Positions 38,365-47,925 are shown, numbered from the stretch's first letter. The stretch is 64,000 nucleotides of DNA from Leptospira koniambonensis (GCF_004769555.1 NZ_RQFY01000004.1:1-64000); one strand, 5' to 3'. The notes: generated by a model not told the origin, from the letters alone. Numbers and translations are program-made.

Positions 38365-39432
38365 ATGGCAGGCAAAATCACTCATCTCGAAGCTCTTTCC
38401 CAAGTCTGCAAACATCTGGATCACGGAACCGCAGAACAAAGAAAGATCGCAAAACTTTTAAGAGAAGAAGGTACCCGTAAGTTTGCCAATATAGGTGCGA
38501 TTGCTCCTGACATTTTTTATTTTTATCATGTTCTTTCTCCCGTTCGCACCAAAAAGGCCCTGCCTTGGGGAGACCTAAGCCATCATGAAAACGTTTTGGA
38601 ATTGATCCTGAACTTTTTAGATGGGGTCCTCACTGTTGAGGAAGGAATTTATAGAGATCGTTTTCTTGCATTCACCCTAGGTTATATCATCCACTGCGCT
38701 GTGGATATCGTCACCCATCCTTATATCTTTTTTATCTCCGGAGATTATTATAATGCTGATAAAGAGATCAGCTCCAAGGCTCAGTACAATCATATGAGAG
38801 TTGAGTTCGCTTTGGATTCTTGGCTTTTGGATTTCAGATGGGGAATGACTCCTAAAGCGTATGACTTTGTGCAACATGTAGATGTGATTTTCAAAGGTAA
38901 AGATGGGCAGAAAAAAATGGATCCTATGCTTTGGAACTTTTGGTTAAAAAGTTTAAAGGCAACTTTCCCGAAAGAATTTAAAGAAAAATATATTGGCTCC
39001 GAAGAAAAGATCATCCCAGGAGATATTCTAAACGAATCTTTCTTAGGTTATTTGTATTTTCATAGATACTTGGATTCCAGAAGTAAGATAGTAAGAGCAG
39101 CACTTAGTTTTTTAGATAAGATCACTTTGCATAAAGTAAATTCTTCCGTTCTAATGCTTCCATTAAAGGAACATATAGATAAAAGGATCATGAACGAAGA
39201 AAAAAGAGAATGGTCTTATCCTGCGGACCCTAATTTAATTCGTAATGATTCTTTCGTAGAATTGATCAATAAGGCTTGTGAATCTGCAAAAGATGCAGTT
39301 ACAAATGCATGGGGTTATGTTCACGACAAAACTTCTCGTTCTTCTATGATCAAAGAATATCAAGGATATAATCTAGATACTGGACTTAGGTTCCATGGCA
39401 TAGATAAGATGCGCCAATTTTCGCCTTTATAA
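38365..39432 (+). CDS. Zinc-dependent phospholipase-C-like protein
   Basis: A 355-residue helical protein with the fold of zinc-dependent phospholipase C, found widely in bacteria. Metal-ligand candidates are in MAGKITHLEAL at the N-terminus, IGAIAPDIFYFYH (about 44-56), SHHENV, and IIHCAVDIVTHPY (about 111-123). There is no signal peptide, so the real substrate may not be phospholipid; many such proteins are uncharacterised. Divergent from lysA with a ~77-base gap, and 21 bases before the PBP gene, with which it may be co-transcribed. Confidence 0.82.
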   Translation: MAGKITHLEALSQVCKHLDHGTAEQRKIAKLLREEGTRKFANIGAIAPDIFYFYHVLSPVRTKKALPWGDLSHHENVLELILNFLDGVLTVEEGIYRDRFLAFTLGYIIHCAVDIVTHPYIFFISGDYYNADKEISSKAQYNHMRVEFALDSWLLDFRWGMTPKAYDFVQHVDVIFKGKDGQKKMDPMLWNFWLKSLKATFPKEFKEKYIGSEEKIIPGDILNESFLGYLYFHRYLDSRSKIVRAALSFLDKITLHKVNSSVLMLPLKEHIDKRIMNEEKREWSYPADPNLIRNDSFVELINKACESAKDAVTNAWGYVHDKTSRSSMIKEYQGYNLDTGLRFHGIDKMRQFSPL

Positions 39433-39452
39433 GAAATCAGAAATAAGACCAA

Positions 39453-41927
39453 ATGAAACACGAACCAGTAGATTTTTTCACAAGATATTTCGTAGTACTT
39501 TTTAGAGACAGGATCCAATCTCGTTTGGATTCTTCTGATCCTGTTCGTAAACTTTTATATCTTGTTTTGGGACTTATTTTCTTAAACGGATTTCTATTCG
39601 TATTCTCTATCAAAGATATTTGGCAGGTCCCTAAGGCGGATCGTTACGAAAAACCTTCTCTACTTTTCGGACTTAATACGGAAGGAAAATACGAACCAAT
39701 CGCAGAGTTTTATAGATTTTCCAGAGTTGTAATCACTGACGAAGATCTTCCTGGTGGTTTCGAAGATAATAAAGTCATTCGTTGTTTTGTTTCTACAGAA
39801 GATAATAATTTCAGATCTCATAAGGGATTAGATCTTCGAGGGATATTCAGAGCCACAATGGTCAACCTTCTTGCAGGAAGAGTAAAAGAAGGTGCATCTA
39901 CTATCACTCAACAGGTTGCCAGATTAAAATTCTTAAACACTGAAAGATCTTTCTTACGTAAAGCAAGAGAAGCTTGGCTCGCATTACTCTTAGAATTAGT
40001 ATTCGATAAGAAAACCTTAATAGGCATCTATCTAAATGAGATCCCACTTGGTCATGGAACCATCGGCGTAGGTGCAGCAGCAAAATTCTATTTCAGAAAA
40101 GATATCAAAGACTTAAGCTGGGGAGAAGCAGCACTTCTCGCAAGTTTGACCACAAGACCTAAAGAATTTTCTCCCTTAGTGAATCCAAATACATCTGCCT
40201 CAAAAGTAAGGGTTGTATTCAAAAAGTTGGTAGAAAACGGGATCCTAGATGTGGACACAGCAGAAAGGGAGTTCGAAGCATTTTCCGAATATTATATAAC
40301 CTTAAATCGTTCTCCTAACGACTCTGCATTCTCAGATCGTCTTAACAAATTCCCTTATTTTACGGAATATGTGCGTAAGAACCTGGCTCGTTATATTCCT
40401 TCTCAGCAGATCTATGAGGGCGGTTTAAAGATCTATACCACCCTAAACATACAGCACCAATCCCAGGCAGAAAAGGCTCTTGCTGCAGGTTTGAAACAAC
40501 AAACCCAATTGTCTAACCAAAGGGCTTTTACTAAAATAGATTCATTCGAAGATTCCTATGGCTCTACCTATAAACTTTTAGCAGAACTTCATGATCTTCC
40601 TGAATTCAAATTTAGGATCTCCCGTTCTTATAGAACATTCAACAGAGCTTGGCAGGAAGAATTTAGGGACGATTTAGCCGTCTTAAATTTAATCTCAGGT
40701 ACAGAAGGTTTGGGAGAAGCAATCGATTGGAATTATAGGACCCAAGCTACCGAAGACCATCTACTTCCTGTAGAAGGTGCGTTAATTTCCATTCGTCCAG
40801 ACACAGGCCATATCACCGCAATGGTAGGAGGTTCTGGATTTAGATCTGATAACCAACAGATCCGTGCATTCCAAGCATACAGACAACCGGGCTCCGCATT
40901 CAAACCTTTAGTGTATGCTTCTGCGATGGAATATTATCATGAACATCCAGATGATAAGAAAAATGTTACTGCTGCTTCTTTATTTGATGACTCCCCTCTC
41001 CAATATGTTTTGGAAGATGGAGATGAATGGAACCCAAGCAATTATTCAGGAGAATATTCCGGCTTTATCCGTTTAAGACAAGCACTCGAACTTTCTAGAA
41101 ATAGTGTTGCTGTTCGATTACTGGAACATACTGGTCTTAATAATCTTCTACCAAGGCTCGAAAAACTTTTACAAGTAGAGAATAGAAATCTTCCAAGAGA
41201 CTTTTCAATCGCATTAGGAAGTTTTGAAGTTTCTCCTTACGAACTCGCAAGATCCTACGCAGTATTTGCTTCCGGAGGAAAACAAGTTTTCCCTCTCAGC
41301 GTTTTATATGTAGAAGATGAACAAGGAAATCTGATCAAAGATTTCAGAAAAGAATTCGAATCCAAAGAAAGGAAAAGATTACTCTCCCCTGAAACTAGTT
41401 ACGTCATCACTTCCATGATGGAAGATGTGATCAAAAAAGGAACAGGAACAGGAGCAAGATCTTACGGACTCACTCGTCCTGCTGCAGGAAAAACAGGAAC
41501 TACAAATAATTTTAGAGATGCTTGGTTTGCAGGTTACACTCCTGAACTTGTAGCGGTCGTTTGGGTGGGATATGATACAGGAACACTTTCACTCGGCAGA
41601 GGAATGTCAGGTGCAGTTGTAGCCGCTCCCATCTGGGGAAGATTTATGGCGAACGCACTTGTTAAAGAAAAATCTAAATCGTTCGATTTCGGAGACGCAA
41701 AAATTGTGCGTAGGACCATCTGCTCCATCTCCGGAAAACTTCCTGGGAGCCATTGTTACCAAACAGAAGAAGAAGTTTTTGATAAAGATACAGTTCCTAA
41801 AGAAGTCTGCGAAGACCATAGAGGAATGAGCGAGCCGGATCCGACTCCTACCCATACCGCAGACCCGGGAACGACCAAAAAGAAAAAACCGAACCTCTTT
41901 GAGGGTGACGAAGATGTAATCCGGTAG
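39453..41927 (+). CDS. Class A penicillin-binding protein (PBP1a type)
   Basis: 824 residues; a bifunctional peptidoglycan synthase. One N-terminal membrane helix (about 32-52), a GT51 glycosyltransferase (about 90-270) with the catalytic Glu in STEDNNFRSHKG near 115 and the GASTITQQ motif, then a transpeptidase domain. This has the active Ser in SAFK near 480, SRN near 550 and KTGT near 680. It ends in a Pro/Thr/Lys tail (PDPTPTHTADPG). Beta-lactams would target it. It follows the Zn-PLC-like gene. Confidence 0.95.
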   Translation: MKHEPVDFFTRYFVVLFRDRIQSRLDSSDPVRKLLYLVLGLIFLNGFLFVFSIKDIWQVPKADRYEKPSLLFGLNTEGKYEPIAEFYRFSRVVITDEDLPGGFEDNKVIRCFVSTEDNNFRSHKGLDLRGIFRATMVNLLAGRVKEGASTITQQVARLKFLNTERSFLRKAREAWLALLLELVFDKKTLIGIYLNEIPLGHGTIGVGAAAKFYFRKDIKDLSWGEAALLASLTTRPKEFSPLVNPNTSASKVRVVFKKLVENGILDVDTAEREFEAFSEYYITLNRSPNDSAFSDRLNKFPYFTEYVRKNLARYIPSQQIYEGGLKIYTTLNIQHQSQAEKALAAGLKQQTQLSNQRAFTKIDSFEDSYGSTYKLLAELHDLPEFKFRISRSYRTFNRAWQEEFRDDLAVLNLISGTEGLGEAIDWNYRTQATEDHLLPVEGALISIRPDTGHITAMVGGSGFRSDNQQIRAFQAYRQPGSAFKPLVYASAMEYYHEHPDDKKNVTAASLFDDSPLQYVLEDGDEWNPSNYSGEYSGFIRLRQALELSRNSVAVRLLEHTGLNNLLPRLEKLLQVENRNLPRDFSIALGSFEVSPYELARSYAVFASGGKQVFPLSVLYVEDEQGNLIKDFRKEFESKERKRLLSPETSYVITSMMEDVIKKGTGTGARSYGLTRPAAGKTGTTNNFRDAWFAGYTPELVAVVWVGYDTGTLSLGRGMSGAVVAAPIWGRFMANALVKEKSKSFDFGDAKIVRRTICSISGKLPGSHCYQTEEEVFDKDTVPKEVCEDHRGMSEPDPTPTHTADPGTTKKKKPNLFEGDEDVIR

Positions 41928-42403
41928 ATTCTAAATGCAGTGTTCGCGATGTTAAGGCTGCGACGAATTTAAAATTTGACTTTGCGTAGTTTGATCTTTT
42001 GATTTTGTAAAATTTCTAAATTTTCACGCAAAGGCGCTAAGAAGAGAAGATTTTCAAACTAGTTAAACAAAAGGCTCTTTTTAGCTTCGCGGCTTCGCGT
42101 GGAAAAAAGACCACTAATTAATTAGCCAAGCTCGAAGAGTCCCAAATAAATATCCTATCTAGCAATTACTTTGCCTAAAACCTCTCTGTGGCTCTGCGTG
42201 AGACTTAAATTTATTTTCTTACAACCAAGTCGGTCCGGGGTCCGAAGAAATAAGATTCCCGGAGAGGGGGAGCGGAAGACGCAAAGCGGCTGAAGCGAGG
42301 GGGACCCTCCCCCTTATATCTTCTCTTATCCACCTTTTACAAAAAGAGTTGTCGATTTCGGAACCGCCCACCAAATAGATGAATCAGCAGTCAGGAGTAA
42401 CAG
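41928..42403. repeat. Repeat-rich intergenic region before bactofilin
   Basis: No gene in ~480 bases. It holds short GC-skewed motifs of the form CACGCAAAGGCGCTAAG (42027-42043), AGCTTCGCGGCTTCGCGTGG (42083-42102) and CTCTGTGGCTCTGCGTGAG (42183-42201). A long inverted structure follows, whose arms AGGGGGAG (42265-42272) and CTCCCCCT (42307-42314) enclose CGGAAGACGCAAAGCGGCTGAAGCG. Variants of the first motif also occur near 28789. Confidence 0.6.
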
Positions 42404-42814
42404 ATGGCCATCGGTAAGGATAATAATAACAGCGTAATCGGCCCAGGGTCCATATTTGAGGGCAAATTCTATATCGCTGGTTCCCTACGTATCGACGGAA
42501 AATTCGAAGGGGAAATTAAAACCGACGACGCATTATTTATTGGAGAAACTGGTAAGGTCCGCACTAACATTTCCGCAAGAGAAGTGATCGTAGCAGGAAC
42601 CTTGATCGGAAACATTAAAGCGGAATCAGAAGTCCGCTTGGAAGAAACTGGACGTCTCTTAGGTGATATTATCGCTCCCGCTCTTTCCCTGGCAAAAGGT
42701 GTGGTAGCTAAAGGAAATATCACCGTAACTGGCGGCCAAAAGAAAGACGTTAAAAAGATCGTAGAAGAATCTTTTGGCGGCACAAGGACATTGGACAACG
42801 GAAAGGAAGAATAA
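42404..42814 (+). CDS. Bactofilin (polymer-forming cytoskeletal protein)
   Basis: A 136-residue protein. The DUF583 beta-helix core is regular: SIFEGKFYIAGSLRIDGKFEG, DDALFIGETGKVRTNI, REVIVAGTLIGNIKAES, VRLEETGRLLGDIIAPALSLAKGVVAKGN. Bactofilins polymerise without nucleotide and organise wall-modifying enzymes. It lies 92 bases upstream of a LysM/M23 endopeptidase, a gene pairing known from other bacteria. GGAG-like signal before the ATG (GGAGTAACAG). Confidence 0.95.
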   Translation: MAIGKDNNNSVIGPGSIFEGKFYIAGSLRIDGKFEGEIKTDDALFIGETGKVRTNISAREVIVAGTLIGNIKAESEVRLEETGRLLGDIIAPALSLAKGVVAKGNITVTGGQKKDVKKIVEESFGGTRTLDNGKEE

Positions 42815-42906
42815 CTCTCAAACCCCGAGTTCTTTTTCCCACCTCTTAGATTTGTTCGAATCAAAAACTCGGGTGGTTCTCCACCCGATCGACCGATACT
42901 CATAGT

Positions 42907-44028
42907 ATGATCTTCAAGAAGCCCAGGCAATTGACCGCAGGAAAAGAAATCCTCCGGACAGATAATTTCACCCTGATCTACCTGGGCGCTTTCCATTTCC
43001 ATTATTCCTTTTATTTCAGGGGAAACCTATATCACGGGAACCTGGACTTCAGAAGACGTAAATTCCGCGTTATCCCTCTTGTTGCATCGGTCATTTTTAT
43101 GGTCCTATTTTTAGGAATTTGGATGAGCCCATCTAATGCTTCTATGGAATCTGCTTCTACAGAAGTAACTGAGAACGATTCAGAAGACTTAAAAGCTAAA
43201 AAAGGCGACGAAAAGTTCTTAGAAGAATCTGAAAAAGCAAAACTCACTATCTTGATGGCAAATGAGATCAAGAGTGCTTCTGATAAGAAGAAACAACTTA
43301 AAGTAGTTACCTATAAAGTTAAAAGAAACGAAACACTTTCAGAGATCGCGACTCGTTATAAGGTCTCCATGGAATCCATCGCAGGTTCTTCTAATATCAA
43401 TTTAGAAGACACACTGTATCCGGGACAAATATTACAGATCCCGAATAAACAAGGACTATTATATAAATTCAAGGCAGGAGATACCGTTGCTAAGGTAGCT
43501 TCTCTTTATAAAGTAAACCTAGATGAAATTTTAGAAGAGAATAAGCTGGATGATCTAGATATTCTTCGTCCTGGCCAAAAAGTTTTTCTTCCAGGAGCTG
43601 TGATCCCGGATCCTGCTCCTAAATGGGTGGTTCCTGTTACTTCTCATGTAGTAACTTCTAATTATGGATGGAGAACCTTCCCTCAGCATAAATTCCACGA
43701 AGCATTAGACCTAAAAGCAAATTACGAAGCAGTGATGGCTGCTCGTAATGGTAAGGTAGTATTCTCTGGCTGGATGGGTGGTTACGGAAACGCGATCGTG
43801 ATCGAACATAACGACGATTTTAAAACATTATATGCTCATAATTCCAGGCTGAATGTAAAACGAGGAGACTATGTGGTTGCTGGTAAAAAGATCGCAACCT
43901 CAGGATGTACAGGTTACTGTTTCGGTCCTCACTTACATTTTGAAGTTATACAAAAGGGGAAATCGGTAAACCCTGGAAAATATTTAAAAGGCCTCAGTTA
44001 TAAAAGAGGCTCTAAACCGAACCATTAA
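42907..44028 (+). CDS. LysM-M23 peptidoglycan endopeptidase, membrane-anchored
   Basis: 373 residues. A cytoplasmic N-terminus with many basic residues, one membrane helix (about 55-75), then two LysM domains (about 133-178 and 183-228: TYKVKRNETLSEIATRYKV and KFKAGDTVAKVASLYKV). A C-terminal M23 domain (about 250-360) has zinc ligands in HEALDLKA and HLHFE, plus EHNDDFKTLYAH. It cuts peptide crosslinks in the wall. Directly after bactofilin, so probably steered by it; the same pairing sets cell shape elsewhere. A long N-terminal cytoplasmic stretch could contact the filament (inference). Confidence 0.94.
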   Translation: MIFKKPRQLTAGKEILRTDNFTLIYLGAFHFHYSFYFRGNLYHGNLDFRRRKFRVIPLVASVIFMVLFLGIWMSPSNASMESASTEVTENDSEDLKAKKGDEKFLEESEKAKLTILMANEIKSASDKKKQLKVVTYKVKRNETLSEIATRYKVSMESIAGSSNINLEDTLYPGQILQIPNKQGLLYKFKAGDTVAKVASLYKVNLDEILEENKLDDLDILRPGQKVFLPGAVIPDPAPKWVVPVTSHVVTSNYGWRTFPQHKFHEALDLKANYEAVMAARNGKVVFSGWMGGYGNAIVIEHNDDFKTLYAHNSRLNVKRGDYVVAGKKIATSGCTGYCFGPHLHFEVIQKGKSVNPGKYLKGLSYKRGSKPNH

Positions 44029-44034
44029 GATATT

Positions 44035-45123
44035 ATGATATTTCGATCTTTCTTTTTTTTACTTAGTTTTGTTCTATATTTTGGCTGCGAGCCTTCTATT
44101 TCCGAACATCTGAATAAAAGGACCAATTCTCAATATTCTTCCACTCATGGTATCGAAGTATTTTTTAATACTTCCAGAGCGGTTAATCCAGGAACACAAG
44201 TTGCTTGTTCTAATTCTTATTTTCTGAATTTCGGGAATATGGGAACTCAATCTGGGTCCTGCGTAATAAATGTTCCTGCAGATAGAGAGATAGGCGCCCT
44301 ACCCTTTGGTCTGGGAAACAAAGAAAAATCATTTCAATTTTTAGATCATAAACTTGGGATCCAAGGCAAGACCAAAGAAGAGCATGAAAAACTCTGGTGG
44401 AAACGAATTGAAGAAGATCCTTTCGAAGAAGTAATCGTGTTCGTTCACGGATTTAATGTAAACTTCGAAGAAGCAATTTTGAGAGCAGCTCAGCTCAAAT
44501 ACGATCTGAAATTCCCGGGTAAGGTGGCATTGTATACTTGGCCTGCGGGAGGAGATGGTTCCATGCTCGGGACCTTCTTCCTAAAAACCACTTACGAAAA
44601 AAATTTGGTATCTGCGAGAAGTAGCAGGGAATCTTTCAAAACCTTCCTAAAAAGAATGGCTGCTACCAATAAGAAGATCCATCTATTAGTTCACTCAATG
44701 GGACACCAAGTGGTCCTAAATTCAATTTCTGAACTTTCTAAAGAATCGGGAAACAAACCATTTCTAAAAGAATTAGTCTTGAATGCGCCTGATTATGATA
44801 CAGGTGAGTTCATACTCATCTTGGACAGTTTATTAAAATCTTCTGAAAGGATCACATTATACTGCTCTCCCGGAGACTCAGCTTTATTTGCCTCTGCACA
44901 AATACACCAAACAGGAAGATTAGGGGCCTGCTCTAAATTTCCAGGTGTGGATGTGGTCAATGTGAACCCGATCGACTCTTCTTTATTGTCATTGGGTCAC
45001 GGATATTATTCTTCCCGCCCAATCCTAACAGACCTATACCAACTGTTTTTAGGCCTGGGAGCGGAGAAGAGATTGTTCATCCGTAGGTCATACGGGAACG
45101 AAAACTATATTCTCCGAAATTAA
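44035..45123 (+). CDS. Alpha/beta-hydrolase lipoprotein (DUF900-like)
   Basis: A 362-residue protein with a lipobox (LYFGC, Cys18). The mature part matches the DUF900 alpha/beta-hydrolase family: VIVFVHGFNVNFEEAILRAAQL, VALYTWPAGGDG, SRESFKTFLKRM, and the nucleophile elbow LLVHSMGHQVVLNSI with the Ser in HSMGH. A later Asp (LVLNAPDYD) and His (GHGYY) could complete the triad. The substrate is unknown. It lies 6 bases after the M23 gene, so the bactofilin, peptidase and hydrolase may be one transcript. Confidence 0.88.
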   Translation: MIFRSFFFLLSFVLYFGCEPSISEHLNKRTNSQYSSTHGIEVFFNTSRAVNPGTQVACSNSYFLNFGNMGTQSGSCVINVPADREIGALPFGLGNKEKSFQFLDHKLGIQGKTKEEHEKLWWKRIEEDPFEEVIVFVHGFNVNFEEAILRAAQLKYDLKFPGKVALYTWPAGGDGSMLGTFFLKTTYEKNLVSARSSRESFKTFLKRMAATNKKIHLLVHSMGHQVVLNSISELSKESGNKPFLKELVLNAPDYDTGEFILILDSLLKSSERITLYCSPGDSALFASAQIHQTGRLGACSKFPGVDVVNVNPIDSSLLSLGHGYYSSRPILTDLYQLFLGLGAEKRLFIRRSYGNENYILRN

Positions 45124-45430
45124 ATCCTTCTAAATTAGGAATCGATCCACTTGTACCAGGGATGGGGACATCCGTTTGCTAATGCACGTTAGACGATATA
45201 TCAAAAACTTTCAAATTTTAGTCCGAAAGGATTAGAGAAGTTTTTATATACTGATAGTTGTTTCAAAAAAGATTACAGGTAATAACTGATCTTCACAAAA
45301 ATCTCACTTATATTCGATTTTACTTGCAAGGATGGGTATAAATTTCGAGCCAACTTTTCCACAGATATTTTCACCTATCATTTTTCATTTATATGGTTGA
45401 AACAATCGGTTTTATTCGTAGATTAGAAGT
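45124..45430. other. AT-rich intergenic region
   Basis: About 300 bases with no gene or repeat recognised. An AT-rich stretch near 45370-45430 likely holds the promoter of the kinase gene, but no clear hexamer pair is seen. Confidence 0.4.
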
Positions 45431-46807
45431 ATGCTCACAAAACCTAAGATCCTAGTTGTAGAAGATGAGATCATAGTCGCAGTTAACTTGGGCCAGAAAC
45501 TTAAAAAATTAGGTTACGATCTTGTAGGCATCACATCCTCCGGAGAGGAGGCCATCCAAAAGGCAGAAGAAAATCATCCTGATCTGGTCCTAATGGATAT
45601 CAATATAGAAGGGAATCTGGATGGGATCCAAACTGCGGAACTCCTACGAAATAGATTTCAAACACCTGTTATTTATCTTACAGCATACGCGGATGAGAAC
45701 ACTCTCAACAGAGCCAAAAGGACCCAACCTCTAGGTTATATTGTTAAACCGTTTGAGTCTGACCAACTCCGCTCTTCTATCGAAGTAGCTTTGTACAAAA
45801 ACGAGCTGGAACATAGAAATCGCAAAAACGAAGAATCCTTAAAATCCACTTTAAACCAAATGGAATCGGGGATCATCACTACTGATGAGAATGGCCTAGT
45901 ATTATTCTGCAATCCAGTGGCCGAAAAGATCGCAGGACTAAGCTACGCGGAATCCATAGGACTTTCTTTAACAAAGATCTTAAAATTAGAAGATTCAAAC
46001 TTTTCTTCTTATACTCTTCCGCTTTCGGATGTATTATCTTCTAACCAAACAATTGAGAAAAATGGAATATTCGCTGTAGATGGGATCGGAAATAAAACTG
46101 CGGTATCTATTCAGATCTCCCCTATCTTAAACACAGAAGGAAAATCCAGCGGAAGTATCACTGTTCTTCGTTTGGGAGAATCGGATAATACAAACCAGTC
46201 TTACTTAAAAGAGATCCATCATAGGATCAAAAACAATCTTACTGTTATTTCTTCTCTATTGAGCATGAATGCTTCTAATCTGAAGGATCAAGAGACCTTG
46301 GATATTTTCAAGGACAGTCAGCATAGGATACAGGCAGTGGCCCTTCTGCACGAAGTGCTTTATGAAAACCACGATCTTTCATCTATTAGTTTTGATCTAT
46401 ATGTTCGTAAGCTTACCGACCTTTTATTCGAAGTGTATAAAATAGATCGTTCTAAGTTCAAACTAGCGTTGGATATCCAAACTCCTAAGATCCCAAGCGA
46501 GATGGGAATGAACTGTGCATTGATCATCAACGAACTTTTAACTAACTCATTCAAACATGGATTCAAAGGTATAGAGAGTGGTTCTATATTGATCCGTTTT
46601 AGTTTGAATGACGAACAATATTTCTTAGAAGTCAAAGATGATGGAGTCGGCTTGTCTGATGATATATTGGCCCAAACACGCAATTCAGGCTCTTTAGGAC
46701 TTTCTTTGGTAGATTCTTTCGTAAAACTTCTAAGAGGAAAACTTAAGCTTGAGAACGAAAACGGCTGTAAAGTCACCTTAAGCTTCCCCGCAAGACACGA
46801 GACCTAA
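45431..46807 (+). CDS. Hybrid REC-PAS-HisKA_2 histidine kinase
   Basis: 458 residues. An N-terminal receiver domain (1-125) has the acidic pocket EDE (11-13), the phospho-acceptor Asp56 in LVLMDINIE, and Lys in GYIVKPF near 108. A PAS-like domain (about 135-250) follows. Then comes a HisKA_2 dimerisation helix with the phospho-acceptor His in EIHHRIKNNL near 263-264, and an ATP-binding domain (NELLTNSFKHG near 366, EVKDDGVGL near 405, SLGLSLV near 425). No membrane segment, so it is cytoplasmic. The receiver precedes the kinase, unusual for a hybrid; it may be gated by another kinase. No partner response regulator nearby. Confidence 0.93.
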   Translation: MLTKPKILVVEDEIIVAVNLGQKLKKLGYDLVGITSSGEEAIQKAEENHPDLVLMDINIEGNLDGIQTAELLRNRFQTPVIYLTAYADENTLNRAKRTQPLGYIVKPFESDQLRSSIEVALYKNELEHRNRKNEESLKSTLNQMESGIITTDENGLVLFCNPVAEKIAGLSYAESIGLSLTKILKLEDSNFSSYTLPLSDVLSSNQTIEKNGIFAVDGIGNKTAVSIQISPILNTEGKSSGSITVLRLGESDNTNQSYLKEIHHRIKNNLTVISSLLSMNASNLKDQETLDIFKDSQHRIQAVALLHEVLYENHDLSSISFDLYVRKLTDLLFEVYKIDRSKFKLALDIQTPKIPSEMGMNCALIINELLTNSFKHGFKGIESGSILIRFSLNDEQYFLEVKDDGVGLSDDILAQTRNSGSLGLSLVDSFVKLLRGKLKLENENGCKVTLSFPARHET

Positions 46808-46850
46808 AAAACGTTTTACTCGTCGGCTGAATCGGATAACTCTGATCCCG

Positions 46851-47675
46851 ATGAAGACAAACTTTGAATTCTTTGAAATCGTCGAGAGAGAAGACGGAGT
46901 AGCTATCGTCTTCTTAAACCGTCCCGACAAAAGAAACGCGATGAACTGGAGTTTCTGGAGAGACCTTCCTGATGTCGTACATGAAATTAACTCCAATCAA
47001 AAAATCAGATCCTTCGTAGTTGCAGCAAGAGGCAAATCATTCTCCACAGGTTTGGATCTGGACTCATTCTTCCAGGAATTTGGATCTGTAGTACAAGGTA
47101 CTTATGGTGATGATCGTAAAAAATTCTACGAGCTGATCCTAAGAATGCAGAAAGGGATCAACGCAGTTTATGATTCTCCCAAACCTTCTGTTGCCGCAGT
47201 CCAAAAACATTGTATCGGTGGTGGACTCGATCTGATCTCCGCTTGTGATATTCGTTATGCAACCTACGATGCAAGCATCTCCTTAAGAGAAGCAAAGGTA
47301 GCGATCGTAGCAGACATGGGTTCTATCAATAGACTTCCTTCTATTATTGGACAAGGAAACACAAGAGAACTCGCATACACCGGCAAGGACATAGACGGAG
47401 AAGAAGCTCTCAGAATGGGGCTTGTCTCTAAATTGTTCAAGGACCAAGACCAACTTTTGGAAGGCGCAATCGCAACTGCTTCCGAGATCGCTGCAAATCC
47501 AAGAATAGTGGTAGAAGGTACTAAGGAAGTAATGAACTACTCCGAAGGAAAACCTTTAGCTGTTGGTTTGAACTATGTCGCAGTTTGGAATTCCAGTTTT
47601 ATGGATTCCAGAGATTTTAGAGAAGCTATGAAAGCCTTTAAAGATAGAAAAAGGCCGGAATATAATAAGAACTGA
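46851..47675 (+). CDS. Enoyl-CoA hydratase/isomerase, dienoyl-CoA-isomerase-like
   Basis: A 274-residue crotonase-fold enzyme. The oxyanion loops are present (AARGKSFSTGLDLDSF near 58-73; CIGGGLDLISACDIRYA near 123-139). The segment DASISLREAKVAIVADMGSINRLPSIIG has the Asp, Glu and Asp in the pattern of delta-3,5-delta-2,4-dienoyl-CoA isomerases rather than a hydratase. It would act in oxidation of unsaturated fatty acids. ATG start, 43 bases after the kinase gene. Confidence 0.85.
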   Translation: MKTNFEFFEIVEREDGVAIVFLNRPDKRNAMNWSFWRDLPDVVHEINSNQKIRSFVVAARGKSFSTGLDLDSFFQEFGSVVQGTYGDDRKKFYELILRMQKGINAVYDSPKPSVAAVQKHCIGGGLDLISACDIRYATYDASISLREAKVAIVADMGSINRLPSIIGQGNTRELAYTGKDIDGEEALRMGLVSKLFKDQDQLLEGAIATASEIAANPRIVVEGTKEVMNYSEGKPLAVGLNYVAVWNSSFMDSRDFREAMKAFKDRKRPEYNKN

Positions 47676-47689
47676 TAAAGCGCGCGTGG

Positions 47690-47745
47690 ATGTGGGAACT
47701 CCTACAGACGATATAAATCCGTTTTGTGGAATTCCTACATCCTAA
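47690..47745. repeat. Short palindromic intergenic repeat (GGAACTCCTACA type)
   Basis: Two related units, GTGGGAACTCCTACAG near 47696-47711 and TGTGGAATTCCTACATC near 47726-47742, each partly self-complementary. They resemble the GTAGGAATTCCAACATG at the head of the repeat copies at 2157 and 3166. Between convergent stops, so possibly a terminator-type or mobile mini-repeat. Confidence 0.5.
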
Positions 47746-47925
47746 TTAAACGTACAGATCCAAAAGTCTGGATCTACCTTCAGAAGCCTGTGCTTGCACT
47801 TGAGCCTCTACGTTCAGCTTCAAAAGTTTAGAATTCATATCTGACTGAGCTTGGAATATTTCTCTAGGCAGATTGGCGATTCTTTCGATCATGAGAGATT
47901 GGCTGGTTTGGCTACCGATTTCCAT
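47746..47925 (-). CDS. Small protein, possible YjfB-like motility family
   Basis: 59 residues from the ATG at 47925, which has GAGGT at good spacing; the frame continues upstream without a start signal. Helical, with NLPREIFQAQSDMNSKLLKLN and VQAQASEGRSRLLDLYV. The pattern of a helix followed by Gln/Ala and a Leu-Leu-x-Leu end resembles the small YjfB-type putative motility proteins. The match is by eye and weak. Confidence 0.55.
   Translation of the reverse strand: MEIGSQTSQSLMIERIANLPREIFQAQSDMNSKLLKLNVEAQVQAQASEGRSRLLDLYV

Noticed and set aside
42469..43002. Minus-strand frame over bactofilin and the M23 start
   Set aside because: Antisense to two well-supported genes with no start signal.
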